Assembly: GCA_944326555.1 (NCBI GenBank)
Contig: CALVEK010000005.1
Span: 35,454-99,453 of the forward strand
Source: Candidatus Gastranaerophilales bacterium
GTDB taxonomy: Bacteria > Cyanobacteriota > Vampirovibrionia > Gastranaerophilales > Gastranaerophilaceae
Direction: 5' to 3'
DNA length: 64,000 nucleotides
In this document: positions 52,707 through 60,852 of the stretch, one piece after another
Numbering within the stretch: the stretch's first letter is position 1
Layout of the letters: each line of letters opens with the position of its first letter
The notes under the pieces: model-generated
Database searches by the model: none
What the model was told of the DNA's origin: nothing
What the model saw: only the letters and a program-made list of their open reading frames with translations
Translations under genes and position numbers: made by a program

Positions 52707-53426
52707 ATGAAAAAGGTTCTATTTTTAGCATTATTTATTATTTGTCTTTGTTCTTCTTCAATCTGTACTTTTTCAAAAGAAGTAAAAGATGCTGAATATT
52801 ATTATAAACAAGGACAAGATTATGAATGGAAAAATAATCGATTGGGTGCTATAGACGCATATTCTGAAGCGCTTAATGTAAATCCTGATTATGATAAGGC
52901 TAGGATTGCAAGAGCAAAATTGTGTATGATATTTGAAAAATACGAAGATGCTCTCATTGATTATGAGTATTTTTATAATAAATCGGGTTATGGTCCTGCT
53001 GTTTATTTTGAAGATCGTATCGAATGTAAAAAGAAACTTGGCAAAATTCCAGAAGCCCTTGATGACATGTATGAGGTTATCTTGGTATATGGCGGGCAGG
53101 CTAAAGTATTAAAAAATATGTTGGATACAGTTAATGAATATCCTGAGTATGAATTTAAGTTAAAACCTGTTGCCCATGCTGATTTAATTGCAAAATATAA
53201 ATCCAAGGCAAAAGCCTTAAGGGATTATGCTGTTACCTTCAATGACGATAAGCTAAGCAGTATCAAAAATCCTGAGTATTATAAGTTTTTTATGGATATA
53301 GCAACTGCTATGGATCCTCAAATTGCTACAGAAGCGTATAATCCGTCAAATCTTTCAGATGATTATAGAAAAGCTCCTGCTGATAAGAATTGTGAAGTTC
53401 TTGATATGGAAAAAATTAACAAGTAA
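52707..53426 (+). CDS. Exported TPR-repeat protein
   Basis: 239 residues from the ATG at 52707 with GAGAGG upstream. A signal peptide covers about 1-20 (VLFLALFIICLCSSSICTFS). Residues 25-110 contain three TPR-like helical pairs (YYYKQGQDYEWKNNRLGAIDAYSEAL, then YDKARIARAKLC...YEDALIDYEYFY), which bind partner proteins. The C-terminal half is less regular. Probably periplasmic. Ends in a bidirectional terminator. Confidence 0.82.
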   Translation: MKKVLFLALFIICLCSSSICTFSKEVKDAEYYYKQGQDYEWKNNRLGAIDAYSEALNVNPDYDKARIARAKLCMIFEKYEDALIDYEYFYNKSGYGPAVYFEDRIECKKKLGKIPEALDDMYEVILVYGGQAKVLKNMLDTVNEYPEYEFKLKPVAHADLIAKYKSKAKALRDYAVTFNDDKLSSIKNPEYYKFFMDIATAMDPQIATEAYNPSNLSDDYRKAPADKNCEVLDMEKINK

Positions 53427-53476
53427 ATATTGTTCTTTTAATTTAATTACAATGTATGACTTGTCGTTTTAAAATC

Positions 53477-53507
53477 AAAAAGCAGAATCTTTATGATTCT
53501 GCTTTTT
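53477..53507. terminator. Bidirectional terminator between TPR and SLH genes
   Basis: AAAAAGCAGAATC pairs with GATTCTGCTTTTT around a 5-nt loop, between convergent genes. Confidence 0.85.
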
Positions 53508-53531
53508 GGTTTGATGATTGTTCAAATAGAA

Positions 53532-54965
53532 CTAGAAAATGATGTTCAATTCTTCTCCGGGGTTTAGGCTTGATGCGTTAGAGTAAGATGGAACAATCAA
53601 ATATCTTACTTCATCAGTGAATTCATATAAAATTCCGAATGTTCCGCTAACGGCAACTTTGCCGATATTGTACAAGCCTTTTCCGATTGTAACAAATGAG
53701 TAACCAACATTTTTTAGTCCTGCCATCGGTTTAAGTGAGCAAGTGTCAACAAATGCGTTTGAAATGTTATCTCCAAACTGTTCTGTTCCGTTTGCTGCAA
53801 CACTTACGATAGAACCCACAGAACGTACAGCTACGCCTGCAACTCTGCCCACTGCACTAAATGGTGCACCCAATAATCTCGCTATGAAATTAGGGTTTTT
53901 AATTGCGTCTGCTTGAGCTTGAGAGATGCTCTTTGGAAAACATTCGCATTGGTCTTTGTCTTTGATTTTTAAGAATTTAACCTTGATATATCCCGGGTTT
54001 TTAATTCCAGGTCTTGCAACTTCAACGACTTCACCTTTAACCAATGAACCGGCTTTAAAACATTTGCCGTTTATTGTTACGTCTTTTGTTGTTTTTGCAC
54101 TAAACTTGTCCCCAACATTAGAGTGTCTTGCAGAAAGTCTGTCTTCTAATTTTATATTGATAACAGTCGGTGCATAGTTTTTGATAGCCGACGGAGCTTT
54201 AGGGTCTATACCAAGAGATTTCTTGATTGCCCAGTCTTGTTTTACTAATCCTACAAGATAAGCAACCTGTTCTTTTGACAGATATTCTTCATCGTTTATT
54301 CTGTCAGGATCAGGTGTTTCGTTTAATAATTTAGAAGCGACAACTTCTTTTGTCGGTGTGATTGCCCATCTTGGTATGTATTTAATTTCTTTGCCGTTAA
54401 AATCAGGTACTATTAAACTTCTGTCAATAGGTACATTTATTAATTGTGCAATTGTTGCAAATACTTCGGCTTTTGTTACAGGTTGATCAGGTCTGAATTT
54501 ATTATCAGGGTATCCTATCATTACTCCTGAATTTAATGCACCATAAATCCAGTCTTTTGCCCAATAATCAGAGTTTATATCTTTATACTGTTTAGAGACT
54601 TTTGTATCCTTAAGATTAAATCCTTCAGAAAGTATTACAGCAAGTTCTGAGCGCAATACCGGTAATTTTTCATTGAATCCCGAACCGGCTCTGCTTTTAA
54701 TCAGGCTCATTATATCTTTTGACCATGAATCTGCATAAGCATTTTTTTTGTTTTGAATTTCAATTTTGTTTTTCGATTTTAAAACTTTTCCACCTACTAT
54801 ATACGTTGAGTCAGCTGTCGTCATTTCTTGAGCTTGAGAGCCAAACATTGTAGGGTGAGCATAGCTTTCTGTTTTTGGCATTTTTTTGCAGTCTGCCGCA
54901 ATAGCACTTGTTGCAAATGCACAAAGAACAAGCACAGAAGCCAGTAGTGTTCTTAGCTTTTTCAT
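53532..54965 (-). CDS. Exported SLH-domain protein
   Basis: 477 residues. Signal peptide about 1-23 (LLASVLVLCAFATSAIA, then AD). One S-layer homology domain is clear at about 125-185: YKDINSDYWAKDWIYGALNSG then GYPDNKFRPDQPVTKAEVF. Flanking segments may be partial SLH repeats. The C-terminal 200 residues carry a separate domain (INGKCFKAGSLVKGEVVEV) with a glycine/valine-rich helical stretch. SLH domains bind pyruvylated wall polymers; a csaB-type gene is in this window at 2623. It probably anchors the envelope in the periplasm. Confidence 0.85.
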   Translation of the reverse strand: MKKLRTLLASVLVLCAFATSAIAADCKKMPKTESYAHPTMFGSQAQEMTTADSTYIVGGKVLKSKNKIEIQNKKNAYADSWSKDIMSLIKSRAGSGFNEKLPVLRSELAVILSEGFNLKDTKVSKQYKDINSDYWAKDWIYGALNSGVMIGYPDNKFRPDQPVTKAEVFATIAQLINVPIDRSLIVPDFNGKEIKYIPRWAITPTKEVVASKLLNETPDPDRINDEEYLSKEQVAYLVGLVKQDWAIKKSLGIDPKAPSAIKNYAPTVINIKLEDRLSARHSNVGDKFSAKTTKDVTINGKCFKAGSLVKGEVVEVARPGIKNPGYIKVKFLKIKDKDQCECFPKSISQAQADAIKNPNFIARLLGAPFSAVGRVAGVAVRSVGSIVSVAANGTEQFGDNISNAFVDTCSLKPMAGLKNVGYSFVTIGKGLYNIGKVAVSGTFGILYEFTDEVRYLIVPSYSNASSLNPGEELNIIF

Positions 54966-55136
54966 AAATTTCTCCTAACTTAACCTATTTACTAATTTCT
55001 TTTCAGAAAACATTTTTCATATTATCTCTTTTATTCTTGGTACCGTCAATAGCAAATCTAAATATATGTACAAAAGTTATAAAATGTGAGTTAACCTGTT
55101 GGTGTTAAAAGATTGTTGTGTTGGAGGTGAGTTTAT

Positions 55137-56123
55137 ATGTTTACGGTGGATGATTGTATTAAATGTATTAACAGTCAAAACTGTTTTGACAATGATGTCA
55201 AAAAACTAAGAATATTTACTTATATTGAAAAGATAAAAAAAGTTACACATAAAAAGAGGCTTTTTAATTCTTTTGTAATGGTAATGGATTTTTTTGCAAG
55301 TCTTTTAACGATAATAAGACTAGAGAAGACTTTTTATGAAATTCATTCGGATTATGCACAACATATGCAATACCGTGTTTTATCAGAACTTTCAAATTCT
55401 TTAACAAATATTTCTTTAAAAATGCGAGATGAGAGTCTGTTGGATGTGTGGGATATAAACCCTTGTAAATCAAATAAGTACATAATTTTTTGTGCAGGTA
55501 TTAGTAGCGAAAAAAGTTCATTGCAATTGCAAATGATGTATTTAAATTTGATAAGAAATGGCTTTGGGGTAATTACTTTTGATTACAGAGGAAGAGGCAA
55601 AAGTGGTGGCGAGTTCAGTCGTAAAAATGCTTTTCAAGATGTGGATGCAATATATAATTATTTGTTGTCAAAAGGTGTGCCTTCTGAAAATATCGGTATA
55701 ATAGGACATTCTATAGGTTCAGGTGTCGCCGCCGATTATTCTTCATTTCTCAAAAAAGGTTTTGCTTTTACTATTCTTATCAATCCTTTTTTTAGTGCAG
55801 CCAAGATGGCTAAAAAGATTGCATCTGATTTGGCGATTCCATACTTTATTAAATCTGTTATTCAAAAATTGCCTGATTTTGTGATTCCTTTGCGGAATAA
55901 TTTTGATAATTTTTCCGCAATAAAGAAAATCAAAAAATCTGTACTAATAATTCATAGTAAAGATGATAAAATTATACCTGTTGAACAGGCAAGAGATTTG
56001 TATAACAAGACAGGCAATCCCAATATTTGTTATTTTGAATTGCAAGATGATGAACATGAAGTTACTGCGGATAAAATTAGGCTTTGTCTCGATTTTCTTC
56101 AAAATAGGCTGGTAAGTGTGTAA
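55137..56123 (+). CDS. Alpha/beta hydrolase
   Basis: 328 residues. The nucleophile elbow is GIIGHSIGSGVA (Ser near residue 197), the acid is in HSKDDKIIPVEQA and the catalytic His in DDEHEVTA. An oxyanion-side FDYRGRGKSGG lies near 150. The N-terminal 60 residues include a hydrophobic segment (LFNSFVMVMDFFASLLTII) that may be a membrane anchor. Substrate unknown; the fold resembles the BAAT/prolyl-oligopeptidase-like or lysophospholipase-like enzymes. An AGGTGAG ribosome-binding site precedes the ATG. Confidence 0.85.
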   Translation: MFTVDDCIKCINSQNCFDNDVKKLRIFTYIEKIKKVTHKKRLFNSFVMVMDFFASLLTIIRLEKTFYEIHSDYAQHMQYRVLSELSNSLTNISLKMRDESLLDVWDINPCKSNKYIIFCAGISSEKSSLQLQMMYLNLIRNGFGVITFDYRGRGKSGGEFSRKNAFQDVDAIYNYLLSKGVPSENIGIIGHSIGSGVAADYSSFLKKGFAFTILINPFFSAAKMAKKIASDLAIPYFIKSVIQKLPDFVIPLRNNFDNFSAIKKIKKSVLIIHSKDDKIIPVEQARDLYNKTGNPNICYFELQDDEHEVTADKIRLCLDFLQNRLVSV

Positions 56124-56168
56124 AAGCAAATACCAAAGAATTTCTTGTTTTCTTTTGTTCTGCTTTCT

Positions 56169-56176
56169 TGTATAAT
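56169..56176 (+). promoter_or_regulatory. TG-TATAAT -10 element upstream of the SNF2 gene
   Basis: TGTATAAT at 56169-56176, 48 nt before the ATG at 56224. No convincing -35. Confidence 0.38.
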
Positions 56177-56223
56177 TACTAAACGGAGAAATTAAAAGCA
56201 GAAACATTATTGGAATATTTGGT

Positions 56224-59181
56224 ATGAGTCTCAATATAAAAAAGAATAATATAGATGATTTGTTTTTAAATCTGACAGAGAACCCTGTCGGAATGGAAAA
56301 TAAGGATTTTAGGCTTCAGTTAAGCACAATATATCAGCTTTTTGAGGATGAGTTTGAAGATATTTTTGTTGGTAAAAATACACCGCTGAGAAATACCAGT
56401 TTCTACCTTTTAGATAATGGTGATTTTTTTGTTACTCCGACAAACAATTTTGATTTTTATGCAAAATCAAAGGGATCTTTGTACAGATTCCGTTCTGAGA
56501 TAAAAGAAGTTCCTGTAGGAGGTCAACTACAGGATATGATTGGCTATGTGATTAAGCAGGATATTATTTTTGAGTATTTTACCAGTTTTAATGAAATTTT
56601 AAATTTTGATGATGGTACAGAAAGTTTTAATTACCTGAACAAATTCTGTTACACCGTCATGAAGATAGTTGAAAAACTTCATTTTATTCCTGTGGTAGAA
56701 TCCACTGATAATTTGTTTAAAATCAGATATGAGATATATAAAAACAGTAAAGATGTTTCTTTAGCTGTTAATTCAATAAAGTCTAATATTCCAGATGATT
56801 TTATTACCAATTCTGAAAAATATGATTTTTCAAAACTGTTAGACAGTTATTTAAATTACGTTATATTCAAGTTTTTGCATATTAAGACAACCAAGTTTAA
56901 AGATGCGAAGTCTGCTGTTTATTTTATAAAAGATGCTTGGAATAAACGTTATTTTCGTTCTAATGACATTGCCATGGCTGTATCTGAGTGGTTGGATGAA
57001 ATTTATATAGGCAAATACAACATACTTCCGGAATTTGAAATATTAAAACTGTCTGACGAAGATTATCAGTTAAAAATTAATGTAAAAAATATTCATACTG
57101 ATGAAAAGTACAGAATAGAAGATGTATATGCTGAGACTGTTCATTTCAATAATTACACAAATCAAGAAATTGTTGATTTGATAGAAAAACAGCTTAATTA
57201 TGTAGCAAGGTATTATCCAGAGTTGGAGGACTTTTTCTCTGAAGAACATCAATTTGAACTTAATATGAACCTTAATGAGGTGTACAAGATTATTGCACAG
57301 ATTTCATATTATCTTCAAAAGGCCTCGATTGATGTAATTCTGCCGGAAGGAATTGATAATATAGTTACGCCAAGAGCTTCAATCAATGCAAGAGTCAAAG
57401 CATCTAGGATGGCGGAACTACGTGATATTATTACATCAAACGCTGCATCAACCACTGCTTTAAACGATTTGTTTGAGTTTTCCTATACCATCGCAATAGG
57501 TGATGATAAGTTATCTGTCGAAGAGTACGAAGCTCTTACTAAAGATGCACAGGGACTCATTAAGTATAAAGAGCATTATGTGCTAATTGATAGAGAAGAA
57601 AATGCAAAATTAATCGATAAAGTTAAGAATCCTAAAATTACAGAAAAGAATAAAATGGAGATACTCCATGCTGCCTTGTCTTCTCAAATGGATGATTATG
57701 ACTTTGACTATGACGAGGCTTTTGCCAATATACTAAAAGACCTTACAAAGACAGAGGACGTTCCTCCTCCGGAAAGCCTTAAAGGTGTTCTAAGACCATA
57801 TCAGGAGCGTGGGTTTAAATGGCTTCATACTAACATCAGCAAAGGATTTGGCTGTTGTATGGCAGATGATATGGGGCTTGGGAAAACAATTCAGGTTATA
57901 AGTTTTATCCTCAAACAAAAAGAAACAGGCTGTTTAAAACAACCGGCGTTAGTTGTTTGTCCTACTACTTTGCTTGGTAACTGGGTTAAGGAAATCAAAA
58001 ATTTTGCACCTGCATTAAAAACATCAGTTTACCATGGAATAGAGAGAGAACTTGATACTAAGGCTGATGTTATAATTACTACTTATGCTATTTTGAGAAT
58101 TGACATTGATAAAGTAAAAAAACAAAAATGGTCAATGTTGATTATTGATGAAGCCCAAAATATCAAAAATCCTGATACTTCTCAAACCCAAGCTGTTAAA
58201 CAAATAAAAGCCGATGTTAAGATTGCCATGACCGGTACTCCTGTTGAAAATAAGTTAACGGAGTTGTGGAGTATTTTTGACTTTATAAATAGAGGTTATC
58301 TGGGGTCTATTCGTGATTTTCAAAAAGGTTACGCTATTCCGATTGAAAAATTTAAACAAACTAACAGAGCTGAAAAACTCCGTATGGCAATATCTCCATT
58401 TATTTTGAGACGTTTGAAAACAGATAAATCTATTATTTCTGATTTACCTGAGAAAGTTGTTTTAAATGAATACTGCTATTTAACTAAAACACAGGCAGCA
58501 TTGTATCAGAGTGTGTTAGATAATCTTATGTCTGATATTGCGAAATTAAACGGTATAAACAGACGAGGTATGATTTTTAAACTTATTACGGCTTTAAAGC
58601 AAATTTGTAATCATCCTTACCAGTACCTGAAAACCGGCGATATATCAAAAGATGTATCTGGAAAAGCTGATCAACTTGTCTCTATTACAAAACAAATATT
58701 AGAAAATAATGAAAAAACTCTTATATTCACACAATATAAAGAAATGGGTTCGATTTTGTCTACTATATTGAATGATGAATTGAATATCAATCCTTTGTTT
58801 TTCCATGGTTCTTTGAATAGAACACAAAGAGAAGAATTGATAAAGGATTTTCAGGATAATAAAGACTCTAATGTAATGATATTGTCGCTAAAAGCAGGTG
58901 GCACAGGTCTTAACCTTACTGCAGCAACAAATGTTATCCATTACGACTTGTGGTGGAACCCCGCTGTTGAAGACCAAGCAACAGACAGGACTTATCGTAT
59001 AGGTCAAGATAAAAATGTAATGGTACACCGTTTTATTACTTTGGGTACTTTTGAAGAAAAAATTGACGAAATGATTAACAATAAAAAAGACTTGGCAAAT
59101 GTAGCTGTATTTGAGGGCGAAAAAATTATTACAGAGTTGTCGGATGAGGAAATTTACAAAATATTCTCTCTCGGAGTGTAG
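56224..59181 (+). CDS. SNF2-family DNA translocase/helicase
   Basis: 985 residues. The first 500 are a poorly conserved extension with no zinc-finger motif visible. The SNF2 ATPase follows: motif I DDMGLGKTIQV (about 550), motif II DEAQN, motif III TGTPVENKL, then the C-terminal lobe with HGSLNRTQREELI and QATDRTYRIGQ. It is close to the bacterial HepA-like/DEAD SNF2 group, which remodel DNA-protein complexes or RNA polymerase. The ATPase core is complete. It stands alone, and is convergent with the exported-protein gene. Confidence 0.92.
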   Translation: MSLNIKKNNIDDLFLNLTENPVGMENKDFRLQLSTIYQLFEDEFEDIFVGKNTPLRNTSFYLLDNGDFFVTPTNNFDFYAKSKGSLYRFRSEIKEVPVGGQLQDMIGYVIKQDIIFEYFTSFNEILNFDDGTESFNYLNKFCYTVMKIVEKLHFIPVVESTDNLFKIRYEIYKNSKDVSLAVNSIKSNIPDDFITNSEKYDFSKLLDSYLNYVIFKFLHIKTTKFKDAKSAVYFIKDAWNKRYFRSNDIAMAVSEWLDEIYIGKYNILPEFEILKLSDEDYQLKINVKNIHTDEKYRIEDVYAETVHFNNYTNQEIVDLIEKQLNYVARYYPELEDFFSEEHQFELNMNLNEVYKIIAQISYYLQKASIDVILPEGIDNIVTPRASINARVKASRMAELRDIITSNAASTTALNDLFEFSYTIAIGDDKLSVEEYEALTKDAQGLIKYKEHYVLIDREENAKLIDKVKNPKITEKNKMEILHAALSSQMDDYDFDYDEAFANILKDLTKTEDVPPPESLKGVLRPYQERGFKWLHTNISKGFGCCMADDMGLGKTIQVISFILKQKETGCLKQPALVVCPTTLLGNWVKEIKNFAPALKTSVYHGIERELDTKADVIITTYAILRIDIDKVKKQKWSMLIIDEAQNIKNPDTSQTQAVKQIKADVKIAMTGTPVENKLTELWSIFDFINRGYLGSIRDFQKGYAIPIEKFKQTNRAEKLRMAISPFILRRLKTDKSIISDLPEKVVLNEYCYLTKTQAALYQSVLDNLMSDIAKLNGINRRGMIFKLITALKQICNHPYQYLKTGDISKDVSGKADQLVSITKQILENNEKTLIFTQYKEMGSILSTILNDELNINPLFFHGSLNRTQREELIKDFQDNKDSNVMILSLKAGGTGLNLTAATNVIHYDLWWNPAVEDQATDRTYRIGQDKNVMVHRFITLGTFEEKIDEMINNKKDLANVAVFEGEKIITELSDEEIYKIFSLGV

Positions 59182-59244
59182 TCTGTGCTGAAGTTCATCC
59201 TTTTGTAATATTCATTCTCAAAAATATTTTCTTTTATAAAAATA

Positions 59245-60051
59245 TTATTTGTTCTTCGGTGCAGTTTGTGCTTGTTCAACTTCTTTAAGAACATCTTCCG
59301 GATGTATTGATTGGATTGACTTGATTTTTTGTGGCGTTTTTTCTTCCGGTACTGTCGGTACTGTTGTTTGTTTAATTTGGATTGTGTTTGAAGATAGAGG
59401 TTTTTGTTCTTGTGTTGTCGATTCAACAGGTGTTACATTGTTTGGTGGTGCATCCAAATCTTCTGCTTTATCGGTTTTAAATTTCAGATAGAAAATATCT
59501 TCCTTATTAATTATGATATCTTTCCCCTCTTCAACGTAAGAGAGCGGTGAATCTTTGTATACTTGAACAACTCCCGATTTAAGTCTATTATCTTCTTGAT
59601 TTTTTACCATGCCCTTAACTAGTGAAACACCCTGCGATAATAAAGGTATTTTTAGAAAGAATTCTCCTGCTGTAGTTGCAGCCGAAAGAGCCATTTCTCC
59701 CTTGTTTAACTCTTTTTTTTCTGAGTATTTTGCCAAAAATTCTTCATCCTCTATTTTTTTTGTTCGTCCGTTGTATGTATAAGACGTCGGCTGAAATTTA
59801 AAAGATGCATTGAGTTTTGCTCTTTTGGGCTGTTTGACGTCAACTATGTTTCCCTCAATTATTGTTCCGTCTTCAAATACCACTCCATTTTCAAATTCAA
59901 CTTTTTGCATAGATACAACTTTCATTGTATTTGATGGTGTAAGAGAGTTGAATGGAGTAAGAGCTTGAACTTCAACGGAAGTTGCAGCATGAGCGGATGT
60001 TGCTGTTATTAATAATGTAAAAAACGTGCAGAAAGTAAGAATCTTTTTCAT
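59245..60051 (-). CDS. Exported hypothetical protein, SLH-protein-tail-like
   Basis: 268 residues. Signal peptide about 1-22 (FCTFFTLLITATSAHA). Residues 45-110 (VVFEDGTIIEGNIVDVKQP) have the same layout as the C-terminal domain of the SLH protein at 53532. The middle has a helical amphipathic stretch, and the last 70 residues are Pro/Thr/Gln-rich, like a linker or wall-spanning tail. Function unknown; likely periplasmic or outer membrane. Its promoter is strong and its ribosome-binding site GGATAGG well spaced. Confidence 0.7.
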   Translation of the reverse strand: MKKILTFCTFFTLLITATSAHAATSVEVQALTPFNSLTPSNTMKVVSMQKVEFENGVVFEDGTIIEGNIVDVKQPKRAKLNASFKFQPTSYTYNGRTKKIEDEEFLAKYSEKKELNKGEMALSAATTAGEFFLKIPLLSQGVSLVKGMVKNQEDNRLKSGVVQVYKDSPLSYVEEGKDIIINKEDIFYLKFKTDKAEDLDAPPNNVTPVESTTQEQKPLSSNTIQIKQTTVPTVPEEKTPQKIKSIQSIHPEDVLKEVEQAQTAPKNK

Positions 60052-60083
60052 AAAAACCTATCCATTGTATATATACCTATACA

Positions 60084-60112
60084 ATTATATAGGGCGTTTT
60101 TTGAGTTGACAA
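60084..60112 (-). promoter_or_regulatory. Predicted promoter of the exported hypothetical gene
   Basis: On the minus strand: TTGTCA (60112-60107), 17-bp spacer, perfect TATAAT (60089-60084). Expected start near 60077, 26 nt before the ATG. Confidence 0.7.
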
Positions 60113-60143
60113 CAATTTTTTAATGAATTTTTTAAAATAACTG

Positions 60144-60172
60144 TTGAAAATAAAAATTTAGCATATTATAAT
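60144..60172 (+). promoter_or_regulatory. Predicted promoter of tRNA-Asp
   Basis: TTGAAA (60144-60149), 17-bp spacer, perfect TATAAT (60167-60172). Expected start near 60179, 38 nt before the tRNA. Confidence 0.65.
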
Positions 60173-60216
60173 CATTTTACGGACATGGTTCGATTTTGAA
60201 AATTTTATATTCAATT

Positions 60217-60294
60217 GGGATCGTAGCTCAGTTTGGTTAGAGTGTCTGCCTGTCACGCAGAAGGTCGCGAGTTCGAGCCTCGTCGGTCCCGCCA
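60217..60294 (+). tRNA. tRNA-Asp (GTC), encoded CCA end
   Basis: GGGATCG (60217-60223) pairs with CGGTCCC (60284-60290); discriminator G; CCA at 60292-60294. The anticodon stem TCTGC/GCAGA encloses CTGTCAC, giving anticodon GTC. A hairpin AAGAAGCC...GGCTTCTT with T-run follows as terminator. Confidence 0.95.
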
Positions 60295-60298
60295 TTTA

Positions 60299-60325
60299 AA
60301 AAGAAGCCTTTATGGCTTCTTTTTT
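60299..60325 (+). terminator. Intrinsic terminator of tRNA-Asp
   Basis: AAGAAGCC pairs with GGCTTCTT around TTTAT, then T-run. Downstream of it are a CGACC-TAC-GGTCG hairpin and AT-rich sequence. Confidence 0.75.
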
Positions 60326-60496
60326 TGTTTCTATACTTGGCTCTAACTCTCGACCTACGGTCGCTCCCTCTATTTGCTTATGCGACTATCTAATTATAGT
60401 TTAACAGGACATTTTGGATAGGTATTTTTAGCCAAAAGAGCAAAGTTGTTGGGAGTTTGAGGCCAATTTATAGTGTTGAGATTTGATGGTCTTTTC

Positions 60497-60612
60497 TTGC
60501 ACTTTTGTCTCAATTTTTGCACTAAATTTCACTGATATTCTATTATCTTAAATTTAGTTTAGCATCTATCTTGCATGGCATTTGAGTTTTAGCCATGATA
60601 CTTTTAGTGCAA
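60497..60612. repeat. Repeated TTGCACTAAA motifs, possible transposase-binding sites
   Basis: TTGCACTAAA at 60517-60526 is exactly inverted at 60603-60612 (TTTAGTGCAA); a partial copy TTGCACTTTT lies at 60497-60506. A CATGGC...GCCATG hairpin lies between them. The region 60295-60852 otherwise holds only the tRNA terminator and a -10 TATAAT at 60816-60821. Confidence 0.5.
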
Positions 60613-60815
60613 GAATTGTCCGGTTTGAATTGCTTCTGGTTTGATATGTGTCGAAATGTCTCTGAGATTGAGATTTAGGACTTGATGTTTCTCTAAAAAC
60701 GAGAATTTTTAATTTGAAGACACAAGAAATTGGTCTATTAATTTGTATTTGGAAAAATAAGTTTGCCGATGGCGATGTTAATTTTGCAACCTGTGTTGAT
60801 AAACAAGGCAAAAGA

Positions 60816-60821
60816 TATAAT
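60816..60821 (+). promoter_or_regulatory. -10 element of the transposase gene
   Basis: Perfect TATAAT at 60816-60821 with TTGATA 14 bp upstream of it; the spacing is short. Confidence 0.4.
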
Positions 60822-60852
60822 ATAGCCTTGGATTCCATTAAGGAGATTGATG

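Noticed and set aside
59154..59491. Gln/Lys-rich 90-codon minus-strand frame and an 80-codon plus-strand frame over the 3' part of the exported-protein gene
   Set aside because: Both overlap a gene with signal peptide, promoter and ribosome-binding site, and their composition is that of out-of-frame translation.
60566..60838. Minus-strand 90-codon frame at the left end of the Mu-like element
   Set aside because: No ribosome-binding site or family motif, and it runs through the repeated binding-site-like motifs.
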